Source: Centrapalus pauciflorus
Lineage: Eukaryota > Streptophyta > Magnoliopsida > Asterales > Asteraceae
Assembly: GCA_020465985.1 (NCBI GenBank)
Contig: JAANYP010009673.1
Location: 179,483-243,482, forward strand
Direction of reading: 5' to 3'
DNA length: 64,000 bases
Made by a program: the position numbers and the translations under genes. This document shows, one piece after another, positions 22,123 to 31,704 of the stretch. Position 1 is the first letter of the stretch. Every line of letters starts with the position of its first letter. The notes beneath the pieces were generated by a model. That model saw only the letters and a list, made by a program, of their open reading frames with translations, was not told where the DNA came from and made no database searches.

Positions 22123-23152
22123 GGTTCGAGGGAGTACCACTACTTATACAGCGCACCAGAAGCTACCAACTTTAAAAAACTATTTTTTTAATTTTTTATT
22201 TGATAAACATGTTTTAATTAACATTATGAAGATTATATGTAAATTTCACATACATTCTAATCTTCTAGCTCCTAAAAAATAATGTGAACGCACACTTACA
22301 TAATTTTGCATATATGTGGTGTGTGATTTCATGCACTTCGAGTGTTCGAATTTGCTTGAAATTCACATATTATCTGTGTAATATTAATTAAAACATGTTT
22401 GTGAAAACAAATTTCAAAAAAATAATTTACGAGTGATACATTCGGGTGCGCTGTGTAGTAGGTAGTACTCACTTGAACATATATATATATATATATATAT
22501 CCAAGACATAAATTATATAATATACACATAAACCTTATGTGTATTAAACTTTATGTGTTGATAATTGATTAGGTTGGAAAATACTTGAAGAAATAGTGAC
22601 TTTGGAGAGGAAAAATATCGACGATATTATATTTATTTAAACACAACTAACAAAATTACATATATAAATGTCAACAATAATATTATAAAAATTAAAATTA
22701 ATAAAGAAGATGAACTTTAAATAAATTAGTAAAGAAATATATATTTAAATTAAAATAAAAATTAAATTTTAAATAAAATACGAACAATAGTAAATGTAAA
22801 TAAAATATTAAAATATAAGTATATAATGAATTATATTTATAAATAAAATAAGTGTGTTTATAATGAATTAAGTATATCTATAAATAATATAATTATAAAG
22901 ATAAAATAATATAAAATAAATGTTGGACTATAAATGGGTAAATAATAAAACCATAGGGACTAAAAGCGTCTCAATGAAAAGGGTAAAAATGTCATTATTA
23001 CAAATTTAACGGTTGTGTCGTTAAGTTTAACGGACGAGGGACTAAAAGGGCACAAAATTAGCAAAATAGGGATGAAATTTGACCTTATTATGGTTAAGGG
23101 ACTGAATCCGGGTAAACTATCAAACCACACGGACCAAAAATGTCCTTTACTC
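21397..23152. mobile_element. Foldback Mutator-type element with ~610-bp inverted arms
   Basis: The ends are GAGTAAATGACATTTTTGGT and, on the minus strand, GAGTAAAGGACATTTTTGGT. Pairing continues with few mismatches for roughly 610 bp per arm (21397-22010 with 22540-23152). Exact 9-bp duplications TAATTTGTT flank the element at 21388-21396 and 23153-23161. The centre is a TA microsatellite invaded by another inverted-repeat element (22120-22481). No transposase is present. The GAGTAAAT ends resemble those of the element at 7897, but the arms differ. Confidence 0.88.
22120..22481. mobile_element. TA-inserted inverted-repeat element, about 360 bp
   Basis: The left end (atggttcgagggagtacc, then 'cagcgcaccagaagc') and the right end in reverse ('atgttcaagtgagtactacc', then 'cacagcgcacccgaatg') form imperfect TIRs of about 45 bp. 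Both sides are TA repeats. Interior blocks 'aacatgtttt.attaa' and 'aaatttcacatacattct' also occur in the element at 44701. It lies in the loop of the 21397 foldback element. Confidence 0.7.
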
Positions 23153-23189
23153 TAATTTGTTTTAAAGCTCATAATAATAGTAATTCATG

Positions 23190-23765
23190 ACTACAAATCA
23201 AATTTTTATGAAAAAAAAACCTCAAAGTTAAATTATTTTCTTTATTAAAACCTCTGACTAATTTTTTGTCACAAAAAAACTTCAACCGACTAAAACTTAT
23301 CAAAATAGTGATTTTTCTTAAAAGGGCAATCTGCAACCGGTTGCATTTTGCTTCGACCACCACCTTCTCCGGTAACTCTTTCAAGAACAAACGATTTCGG
23401 ATGAAAAATCAAAACATAACAACAATCTAAAGCCTAACAGATTGAATCCAAAACCTGATTCAACTGAGGATGAACAAATCAAAGCTTCAAGTGCTACAAG
23501 CATCAACGGATGCTTCACCGGATGTGGAGATGCCATCATCAACTGTTTAAGTGCATCTAACCCTAGATGAGAAACCAATTCGGTTGCCGAACGACTCGTC
23601 AGGGGCTTCAACGGTCGCCAGAAGACTCGTCAGACATAAAGGTAACTAGTTACAACATGTAACACATCGTTTTTGTGAGATTTTAGTCCGTTGGGAAATG
23701 GTTGGGGTTTTAATTACAAAAATGGTCAAACTTGAATGCGAGCGTAAAAATCTTAATTCCAAAAC
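23190..23765. mobile_element. Candidate inverted-repeat element with GC-richer cargo
   Basis: The left arm contains 'ttcaaccgactaaaacttatcaaaa' and 'gcaaccggttgca'. In reverse it matches the right part of the element at 20340-20830. A partial counterpart lies near 23670-23740 ('tttagtccgttgg', 'ggttggggttttaattacaaaaatgg'). Between them, 23340-23640 is clearly richer in GC than the arms and contains a 76-aa minus-strand ORF (23381-23611). This could be captured host sequence, as in Pack-MULEs, but no domain was recognised. Confidence 0.4.
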
Positions 23766-24284
23766 CATAAACTAGCTTTCTATTTTCAAAGGGTATTGAT
23801 TTGTATCCAAGAATGAGAATATGAAATTATAATAATATTTAATACTTACAACTGGCAATAAATATCAACAACATTCCCCCAAATCATTCAACCAAACGTA
23901 TTTACAAAACTTTAAAAAAAAAAATTTTAGATTCATGTACAACTCTCATTGCATTGCATGTAGTACATGTTGACTGTTGAGTCGTGAATACTAATTGTAA
24001 CCGAATCTTTATGTGTTAAAATTAAAAAAAAGACTATTTTTGTTTTTTAAAATGTTAAATATTTTTATTTTATTTTTTTTAAATGACAAACTATGTTATC
24101 CCTACTCCTAAACTAGCAAACTACTCATTTGTCCTAAGTGGAGACTTTAGAACTTATTTTTTCCACCCAAATTTACGAGAGTCGAACGCGTGACCTCTCA
24201 CTTACATATCACCCTAATACCAATTGCTTTATGTCCGTAGATATCTGCGAAATCAAAGATAGTTTAATGGTCTACAACAAAAAA
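23766..24284. other. AT-rich intergenic DNA
   Basis: Nothing supportable was seen. Confidence 0.5.
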
Positions 24285-24285
24285 A

Positions 24286-24561
24286 AGGTTTATTACCAAA
24301 AAAACCAACATGTTTTCACGGGTTTTGCGTTTTTCGTCCTCAATGTTTTTTTTTCCTACAAAATCTTTAAGTTAAAATTTTTTTTTTTTAGTTTTGTGAA
24401 ATTTGACTATTAGAGCCCCATTATAAAATCGGGTTGTAATATTCATATTTCACTAAACCAAAGAGAAAAAATTAACTTAGAACTTTTATGAAAAGAAAAT
24501 AACATAAAGGAACGAAAACACAAAAAACGTAAAAACATGTTGGTTTTTTTATAATAAACCC
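24286..24561. mobile_element. MITE A family copy, 276 bp
   Basis: The left 'ggtttattaccaaaaaaacc' and right inverted end 'ggttttttataataaaccc' flank interior blocks such as 'gttttgcgttttt.gtcct' and 'gtgaaatttgac', also found in MITE A at 16310-16977. The target duplication is obscured by A-rich flanks. Confidence 0.7.
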
Positions 24562-24796
24562 AAACAAAACTATCTGTATTATAAATAAAAAAGATAAAAA
24601 AATAAGGTCTTTTACAAAATGTAAAAATATATTTTAATCTTTTCCAAACAAATAGATTTTTGAAGGTTTGTCGAGTTATAACTATAAGCAATAAAAAAAA
24701 GTCTTTTTTATAACAAATAAACAAACCCAGACTTTGATGCTTACAAAATCATAGACATATTAGTATCTTACTTGTTAAGTTATAACATATTTAAAA

Positions 24797-25132
24797 GGGT
24801 TTAATATGAAGAAAAAAATATATTTTTCACGTTTTTACGGTTTAGTAACTTCGTGTTTTTTTACCAATAAAATCCTTGAGTTATATATTTGTTTGCGATT
24901 TTTTTTTTATTTTTTCAAAGAAGTCTTCAAGTTTGGGGACTTTTCGGAAAAAAATAGTGAAAACATGTTGGTTTTTTGTGGACAAAGTCAGGGTTATTAT
25001 GAAAAAAAACAAAACTTTTCTAAAAACCGGATTGAAAATAATAACTTGAGGACTTTCTTAGGAAACAATAACACGGAGGGACTAAATCGCAAAAAGCATG
25101 AAAACATGGTGGTTTTTATTCATATTAAACCC
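24797..25132. mobile_element. MITE E family copy, 336 bp, with 9-bp target duplication
   Basis: Ends GGGTTTAATATGAAGAAAAA and its inverted counterpart, flanked by exact TATTTAAAA repeats (24788-24796 and 25133-25141). The interior is in reverse orientation compared with the copy at 19776. It ends roughly 150 bp upstream of the TATA-like box of the LONGIFOLIA-type gene. Confidence 0.85.
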
Positions 25133-25277
25133 TATTTAAAAAGAATTAATATATAAAATATAAAAATATATTTTTTAATATATAAAACCAAACACACTCT
25201 AAATTGAGGCTTTTACTTAATTAACACTAATTTATTACTAATTACATTCCATATGAAACCCCTTCCTCCCATCAATA

Positions 25278-25287
25278 CTATAAAAAT
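25278..25287 (+). promoter_or_regulatory. TATA-like box of the LONGIFOLIA-type gene
   Basis: CTATAAAAAT lies about 330 bases upstream of the upstream ORF and 640 bases upstream of the main ATG. Pyrimidine-rich, transcript-like sequence follows (25300-25390). The transcription start is inferred to be near 25310. Confidence 0.5.
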
Positions 25288-25424
25288 CTCACCATCAAAT
25301 TTCAGAACACTTTTAAGTTTTAACTCTCTATTCTATACAACCCCAAGAAGACACAAAACATACCTTCTTCTACCTCAGACCAATATATTCTCCCTGCCTT
25401 ACATTGAGATTTGCAAATTACGAG

Positions 25425-25611
25425 GTAAAATATGTCTTTCTGATATTAATTTGCATGATTCTCTTTAGTTTTTTTTATACCCATTTGAAAATTTATCTTA
25501 TATTCTGTAAAAGATTTGCATTTTCATCTTTGGAGCTTCCTATCGCTTTGTAAAAGATTTGCCTTTTTAACTTGGTTACTGATTTGTGATTATTTTGAAT
25601 TGAAATCATAG
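25425..25611 (+). other. Predicted 5'-leader intron
   Basis: A donor GTAAAATATG after 'acgag' and an acceptor 'ttgaaatcatag' enclose 187 bases that are rich in T. Many plant genes of this size have an intron in the 5' leader. It is inferred from splice motifs only; transcript reads would settle it. Confidence 0.4.
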
Positions 25612-25613
25612 GA

Positions 25614-25721
25614 ATGGGGAGGATGGTGGATCAATTGAGATATGATTGCATATCTTTGAGATTGAAGAGAGGGAAATGGGAATTGGTGTTTGATATCACT
25701 CCTTGCCTACCAACTGTTTGA
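25614..25721 (+). CDS. Upstream ORF (35 aa) in the leader of the LONGIFOLIA-type gene
   Basis: It starts at the first ATG after the predicted leader intron acceptor and encodes 35 residues (starting MGRMVDQLRYDC, ending DITPCLPTV). It stops 193 bases before the main ATG. If the leader is as predicted, ribosomes would meet this ORF first, so it could limit translation of the main protein. The composition is ordinary protein-like, not low complexity. I cannot say from memory whether the peptide is conserved. Confidence 0.4.
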   Translation: MGRMVDQLRYDCISLRLKRGKWELVFDITPCLPTV

Positions 25722-25914
25722 TAAAATGTTTGAGAGAAAAAAGAGGGAAGTTGACTAAATGGTCATAGGATTTTGTTTGAGATCACATGTTAGAAAGATT
25801 CATTCCTCTTGACATTCAAAAGTCAAAGTTAAGAAAATATATATAATGTGGTGAAGGAGGGAATAACTGAATAAGACTAAGCATTGGATTGGATTGGATT
25901 GTTTGAGCATTCAA

Positions 25915-28900
25915 ATGGCTGCAAAGTATTTGCATTCACTGGCAGATGAAAATCCAGATTTGAAGAAGCAACTCAGATGCATGACCGGTGTCTTTCAAGT
26001 CTTTAATCGCCACCATATTGTTTCCGGAAGGCGTCTTATTGGTCACAGCCCGAAGAGGGTCCGTCCTGGTAATTATTAAGTTATTTATGATTGTTTATTT
26101 TTCTACATTATTGTTGAATAATGACTTGAAACTATAGTGATGAGTTTGTATTCTCTTAATCGTGTCATAAGTTTAGTTGAGTTAGTTAGAATTAGTATAA
26201 GAACTTCAAGATTCTTGTTTGATCTATGTATCGGTTTTTGTTTTCGACTTGGGATTGGCACAACAATTATGATTGGTGTCTTGTTGATATTTTCTAATAA
26301 TGAAAGAACATAATAAGTGATAGTGGATTTTTTTTGTCTAGAGTTTATCTTTGGCTTAATTTCACCAAAAGATGTAAACTTTCAGTCAGTTTACATTTTG
26401 AGGATTGGACTTAGAAAATCAGCATTTAAGGTTAAGTTTGTAATCAAATAAGAAAAAGATCTACTGAGTCTATTTCTGTTTTAGGTAATGTGTTCTGATG
26501 TTTAAGTTGTTAACTTTTAACATAGGTCCTTAACTAAGTCTAATTTTGTAAGTATGATAAAAAAGACAGAAATATAAGAAAGTACATTCCTTTTTTATGC
26601 AATTAACCTGTTAATCTTTCCAGTTATCTTGAAAGATTTTAGGCCTGTAATTTGTTTAATACTCTCATTGGTCACTGAACAACGAGATCACTCCTTTATG
26701 ACTCAAGTCAAAGATTCGGAGTTATGGAAACAGCCTCTTTGCATATTTGCAAGGAAAAGATTGCATACATAGGCTTCCCCCCAAATATCTCAAAGGCGAG
26801 GAGCCTTGGTGCACCAGGGTCACCCCTTTTTAAACAGATCACTATAAATTATGGCAAAACGTTGATTACCGGCAACCCCAGCCTGCCCCCACACAGGAAC
26901 CGCCTCCTAGGCTCCACATGTGGAGGAGCATTTTTCGAACTCATTCAGCGGCTGTGGCTAGCCCCTCCCCGGCCCACATGTGGGGGCAGGGGGTTGCAAA
27001 CTCTAGTATGTTATGTATTATGACAAAGTCGCCTTGTCCCAGCCCCATTGCCAACTGAGCTACATGCCTGAGGGCAAATCGGTCACTATAAATATAATGC
27101 AGTTATACCATCTGACTTTTGATATTCTCCCCAAAAGTTGATCTGTTTTCATTCATTCTATGAGATATATATTCTCAATGCAACTTCATTGAATTTTATG
27201 CAGGCAGTTCGGTTTTCAACAATGGAACGCCTGAAAGAGAGTCGAGTGATATATTCCAGAGACCCCCCAGTGTGGTATGTTAAACTGGTTTCGATTCATT
27301 TTCTATAATTGTTAGTTTGAGTGTAGGTTTTGTTGCGAGTTAATTTGAGATTGGTTTTGCCGAATATTGAAATGTTATGTTTATAAATGGCCCGAGTTTA
27401 ATAGGAGATGTTATTTCAGGAAAAACATAGGGTATCCACTGAATCATCTAAAGACTCTTTCTCCTCATGGTCTCCTCCATCTCCCTTCTCTTATGTTGAT
27501 TGTAAAATAGATAGACGGCCACATCGTGAACCCGATGACTCAAGTGCCTTGCGACAGATGAATGATCAAAATATTGACCTTCGAGATGTGGTCAAGGACT
27601 CGATGTATAGAGAAGCTCGTGGGTTATCACATAAAACTACGATGAAAAAGGAGCCTCTAGACAATTTGATGGACTATAGGGAGTCACATAATGTTCTTGC
27701 TGAACTTGGAGAAGACAATTGGTATTGTGATGAACCTAGAGAACTGTGGAGATCAAAGTCTTGCCATATTAAAGACAGGTATCCTTCCTCTCTCTCTAAA
27801 GATTATCCTCGGTTGTCATACGATGGGAAGGAAACAGACCGTTTATCCATCAAATCAGGAGACGCTTCTAAAACAACCCCAAAGCAATCGAAAGAACTAC
27901 CGAGACTTTCTCTTGATAGTAAAGAACGATCAATACGTACTCTTACATCCGTTTCCCTTGTGCCCATTAAACCATCTGATTCAAAGAACCCGAATATTAA
28001 TGGTGGCATCTCTGCTGACAAGGTACCAATTCTGGCACGGCCACCCAATGTAGTCGCTAAGTTGATGGGCTTAGAAACTTCTGCTGAATCTGCATCAACC
28101 AGCTACGAAAAGTTGGGTGTAAGCCCATTCAGAAGTCACCTAATTGAGGATATGAATTCATCATCAAAATCTCCAAAAGCTACTGACTTTTGTGGGTCAA
28201 TTGAAATGCCAAATTCCACAAGAAACTCATCGAGGGAACCGACATCTCCATGCTGGAAAAATACTGAGTCAAAGCTCATTTCTAGGGTTCACATTGAACC
28301 AGCACCATGGAAAAAACGGGACGGTGCTAAAAGTCCTCATAAACCAGGTCCTCGTGTTCCTAGATCAGCAACCGAGACACACAGCCCCGTCTCTTCTGTC
28401 TACAGTGAAGTCGATAAAAGATTGAACAATCTGGAATTTTCACAATCTGGAAAGGATCTTAGAGCTCTCAAACAGATATTAGCAGCAATGCAGGCTGTTG
28501 AAGCGAGAAAAGATGAAAAACAGGATAAGGTGGAAAGTTTTCGAAACCATGAAACGTTGCTAATTGATCGTCAAAATCCACCGCCTCCAAGTAGCCAATC
28601 AGATGTTTCAACGGCTCATGAGTCCCACATTGTCATCATGAAGCCAGCAAAAGTTGTTCGAAAGAGTTTTACAAATAATAAAGCAGGTAAAGATCCGATT
28701 ACGGAAAGTACAGTTAAAGAGAGACGATCTCACATGCCCACACCTCCAACAGATCCTTGTAAACCCAGAAAGCTGTCAGAGTATCAGTCTAGGTCCCCGA
28801 ATAGGAGGCGGCGGCCTTCAAATACCGGGCAGGGTGATGATCAAGGCAGAGAGACTGAATCAAGGAGGTTTAGTTACCAAGAAAGCCGACAGTATCAAGA

Positions 28901-30059
28901 AGTCAACGGAGATAAACTCTCGAAGATGTATACAGAGATTAATGCATCAGAATATCCCGAAGAAACCAATAGCAGACAAAGTTCGAGCTCAATGCATGAG
29001 GTAGGTTTGTGTGGTTCGATAGTACTTCGACTAACTTCCAATGTTCTAATTTATCTAATCAGACTTTTGCTGCAATTTCTAGAAATCAACCTTGCTCGTG
29101 AAGGTGCATGAATCGCTCATCCCAGAATATCCGAGTCCCATCTCTGTTCTAGATGATTCAGTTTATACCGACAATTCACCTTCGCCTGTGAAACGTACGC
29201 CAAATACGCTGAAAGGTAAATTCATTTTCTTTCTTACGTTATTTTGGATACAATTCTGAACGTCATGCTTATTATCGAATGTTTTAGTTTCGTATGCTAT
29301 TATGTCAGAACTTCTGGATGCTTATCTTATTCTTATGCATATATTACAGATGATTCCACTCAAACGCCTTCCGAGGAAATTGTTAAAGATCAATATGAAG
29401 CAACAAACAATGTCATATTGAGCACGATCAATCGTGATAAACTGAAGAAAGTTGAGCTTTTGGTTCAAAAACTCAAGAAACTCAACTCCAGCCATGATGA
29501 AATTCATACAGATTACATCGCATCTCTATGTGAAAACACGAACCCCAACAACCGATACATCTCAGAGATCTTCTTAGCTTCAGGGATCCTCCTCCGAGAC
29601 CTTGAATCTTTCGAGTTTCACTCCTCTGGCCATCCAATTAACCCCGACCTTTTCTTGGTTTTAGAACACACCAAATTCAGCAACCTAAAGAACGAAAAGT
29701 TCCACAGGAAGCTAATCTTTGATGCCATTAACGAGATTCTTGTTGATAAGTTAAACTCAGCTTCTAGGACGTTGCAGAATCCTCGGAAGCTTTTGAGGGA
29801 CTCATGTTTAGAGATAGAACACCAAATGCTGAAGAAAAGGGTAAGGTCTGGCCCTGGGGAGGAGGATGATGATGATTTGAAGAGCATTTTGCAGGAGGAT
29901 GTGTTGAGTCGATCGGACAATTGGATGGGTTTTCATGGTGAAAGTCCGGCACTCGCAGTGGAAGTTGAGCGGTTGGTCTTCCGAGATTTGGTTGATGAAT
30001 TAGTTATGGGTGAGGTTGATGATGGTAAGCAAGGTAAGCCGAGTAAACGGTGCAGATAG
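25915..30059 (+). CDS. LNG1-like: LONGIFOLIA-like / TON1-recruiting-motif protein (five coding exons)
   Basis: Predicted coding exons are 25915-26068, 27204-27274, 27420-29000, 29083-29215 and 29350-30059, all with GT-AG introns, giving 882 aa. The N-terminus MAAKYLHSLADENPDLKKQL, followed by 'CMTGVFQVFNRHHIVSGRRL', is the hallmark LONGIFOLIA start. An ARPPNVVAKLMGLE motif lies near residues 281-294 and 'SGKDLRALKQILAAMQ' near 418-434. The C-terminal DUF4378-like region has 'RYISEIFLASGILLRDL' and ends with 'LVFRDLVDELV'. In Arabidopsis LNG1/LNG2 (TRM2/TRM1) are microtubule-associated and promote longitudinal cell and organ elongation. The length is close to the ~900-aa family norm and no disabling lesion is visible. 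The in-frame TTG codons before 25915 are not the start. Transcript support was not available. Confidence 0.9.
26668..26832 (+). mobile_element. SINE, Au-like
   Basis: The 3' half contains 'acagcctctttgcatatttgcaagg', 'gcatacatag' and 'gagccttggtgcaccagggt', ending in a T-run (CCCCTTTTT). This order is characteristic of the Au SINE family of plants. A degenerate B-box-like 'gactcaagtc' lies upstream near 26700. The 5' boundary is approximate. It is in the same orientation as the host gene. Confidence 0.75.
26851..27080 (-). mobile_element. tRNA-derived SINE-like insertion
   Basis: On the minus strand it begins near 27078 with 'gcatgtagctcagttggcaatgg', a clear tRNA-like A box. It continues with a C/G-rich body containing two inverted 'ccacatgtggg/ctccacatgtgg' stems. 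Flanking direct repeats 'tcactataaat' occur at about 26839-26849 and 27083-27093, as expected of an L1-mobilised SINE. It lies 120 bp upstream of exon 2. Confidence 0.65.
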
Positions 30060-30510
30060 TTGTTGAAGTCCATCATACCTTCGCAACCACCCTAAACCGA
30101 AGCTCTGGTGACTTTTACGGCAAGTCCACCGGATCCTAAGGATGACCGTTTAACTATTTAGGTAATCAACTTCTCTCATTACTGTTGCACGCAAAATTTG
30201 ACAGGTTTTATATTGAATATGTAACATTCAGTTAAAGGGTATGAAAAAGAAACCCTGGTTCAAACTCAAACCACACTGATCGAATGGAAACAAAGCAGTT
30301 TAGTTTGGTTCTTGGTTTTGTGGTTTTCGAAGAGGCAGTTATCGGTTTGGTTCGGTACAGTTACAGTCCATTTATGCCGGTTAAAAGTTAAAACCAACCA
30401 AACATGAATGAATCCTGTTCGTAAGAATTTCAAAACAATGTCAAATTGTGTGTTTCTCTAGTTTTGTTGTAATTAGATGTAGTTTTTGTGAGAATTATTG
30501 GGATTTTATG
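30060..30510. other. 3' flank of the LONGIFOLIA-type gene
   Basis: Presumed 3' UTR and downstream DNA. No strong AATAAA signal stands out, and no other feature was seen. Confidence 0.5.
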
Positions 30511-30514
30511 GATT

Positions 30515-30890
30515 AAGATTTGGAATGAGCTTTTGGGAGCTTCAACTTTTGATTTTTGGAAAAGCTCAAAAGCTCCGTTTGGTTGACAGAGCTTAAGTTT
30601 TTGATTCAGATTTGAAAGCTCTCAAAAGCTCTTCCACGAGAAACTACTTGTAGTAGTTTTCAAAACGAGCTTTAGTTTTTGGTCAAACAAAATTATTTTT
30701 TACTTTCCAAATTATTATACACTACAACTTTTAATAAATATCAATGTCTTTTTATGTCATTTAATACTAAAAGTTACAACTACAGTTACTTTTACCAAAC
30801 ACATTTATAAAAATAAAAACTACAGCTCTTTTAAAATATTACAGCTTCCAAAAGCTTCTGATACTAAAAGCTCCAACTAGTTGTGTCAAA
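30515..30890. mobile_element. Candidate MITE with 'agcttttg' arms
   Basis: The left 'gagcttttgggagcttcaac' and right 'acagcttccaaaagcttctg' ... 'aaagctccaact' pair as an imperfect inverted repeat. The AT-rich interior contains 'accaaacac'. This resembles a common plant MITE type. No flanking duplication was identified. Confidence 0.4.
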
Positions 30891-31655
30891 AATCTACTAT
30901 TAACACATGTATCTTGAATATGAGTTACATTTTTTTTTGGTTTTATATTAGTCATGGTTAGGTTACCCTTTAAGGATAATGTGGGACATATGAAAATGTG
31001 GTTTTATGCAAATGAAAGAAAAGGAATATGTGATCTATATATCAAACATATAATTTAAAAAAAAGTTGTTATTTGTATCCTACGAAGTATTATAAAATAT
31101 CACTCACGTCACTTTGTTAACTATATATTTTAGTAGTAATTATATATATATATTGCCGACGGAGCAGAGAGAAAAAAGCTGACGTGGCATTCTACTATTG
31201 GTTATAATTCCTACTTTTAATGCTGATTTGGCAGCATCTCATTGGGTAAAATTCAGATTTTAATGGCTGGTTTGGGATTGGCTATAATTCAGAATTTTTA
31301 GGCTGATTTGGGATTGGTAGTAATTCAGATTTTTTAGGCGGATTGAGATTGGCAACAGGGAAAAAAATTATCCATCTGGATAGAGCCGAGAAAACAGAAA
31401 TATTCAAACTTGACTGCTGGATATAACCAAATATAAGAAAAGAAGGGATATTTATCTATTGGATAACAATATGCAGCTGGATAATACTCCTAACTAAAAA
31501 TGCAGAAAAAAATGATTTCAAACCTGTACTGGTGTTGATTACTGATGTGTTGATTCCTGCTGCCTGCTGGATATCCTAACTGCATGGATACATTAAAAAA
31601 AAATCTGCTGGATATAACTAAGAATCAGAAGACAAATCATGAAGAAAAGATGGAT

Positions 31656-31704
31656 ATATATATATATATATATATATATTTATTTATTTATTTATTTATT
31701 TATT
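31656..31704. repeat. (TA)n / (TTTA)n microsatellite
   Basis: A TA run followed by TTTA repeats inside the candidate Helitron. Confidence 0.85.

Larger units (their letters stand above)
26069..27203 (+). other. Intron 1 of the LONGIFOLIA-type gene
   Basis: Donor GTAATT follows CCTG and acceptor TTTTATGCAG precedes exon 2. The intron splits a glycine codon. At 1135 bp it is by far the longest intron of the gene, and it contains two SINE insertions. The 99-aa ORF at 26724-27023 lies in the SINEs and is not an exon. Confidence 0.8.

Noticed and set aside
26724..27023. 99-aa ORF in intron 1 of the LONGIFOLIA-type gene
   Set aside because: It lies within two SINE-like insertions and is not framed by splice sites in the gene.
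29063..29082. Alternative acceptor for exon 4 of the LONGIFOLIA-type gene (after 'ctaatcag')
   Set aside because: In phase 0 it leads to a stop within 13 codons, whereas the acceptor at 29081-29082 keeps the conserved 'PSPISVLD' stretch in frame.
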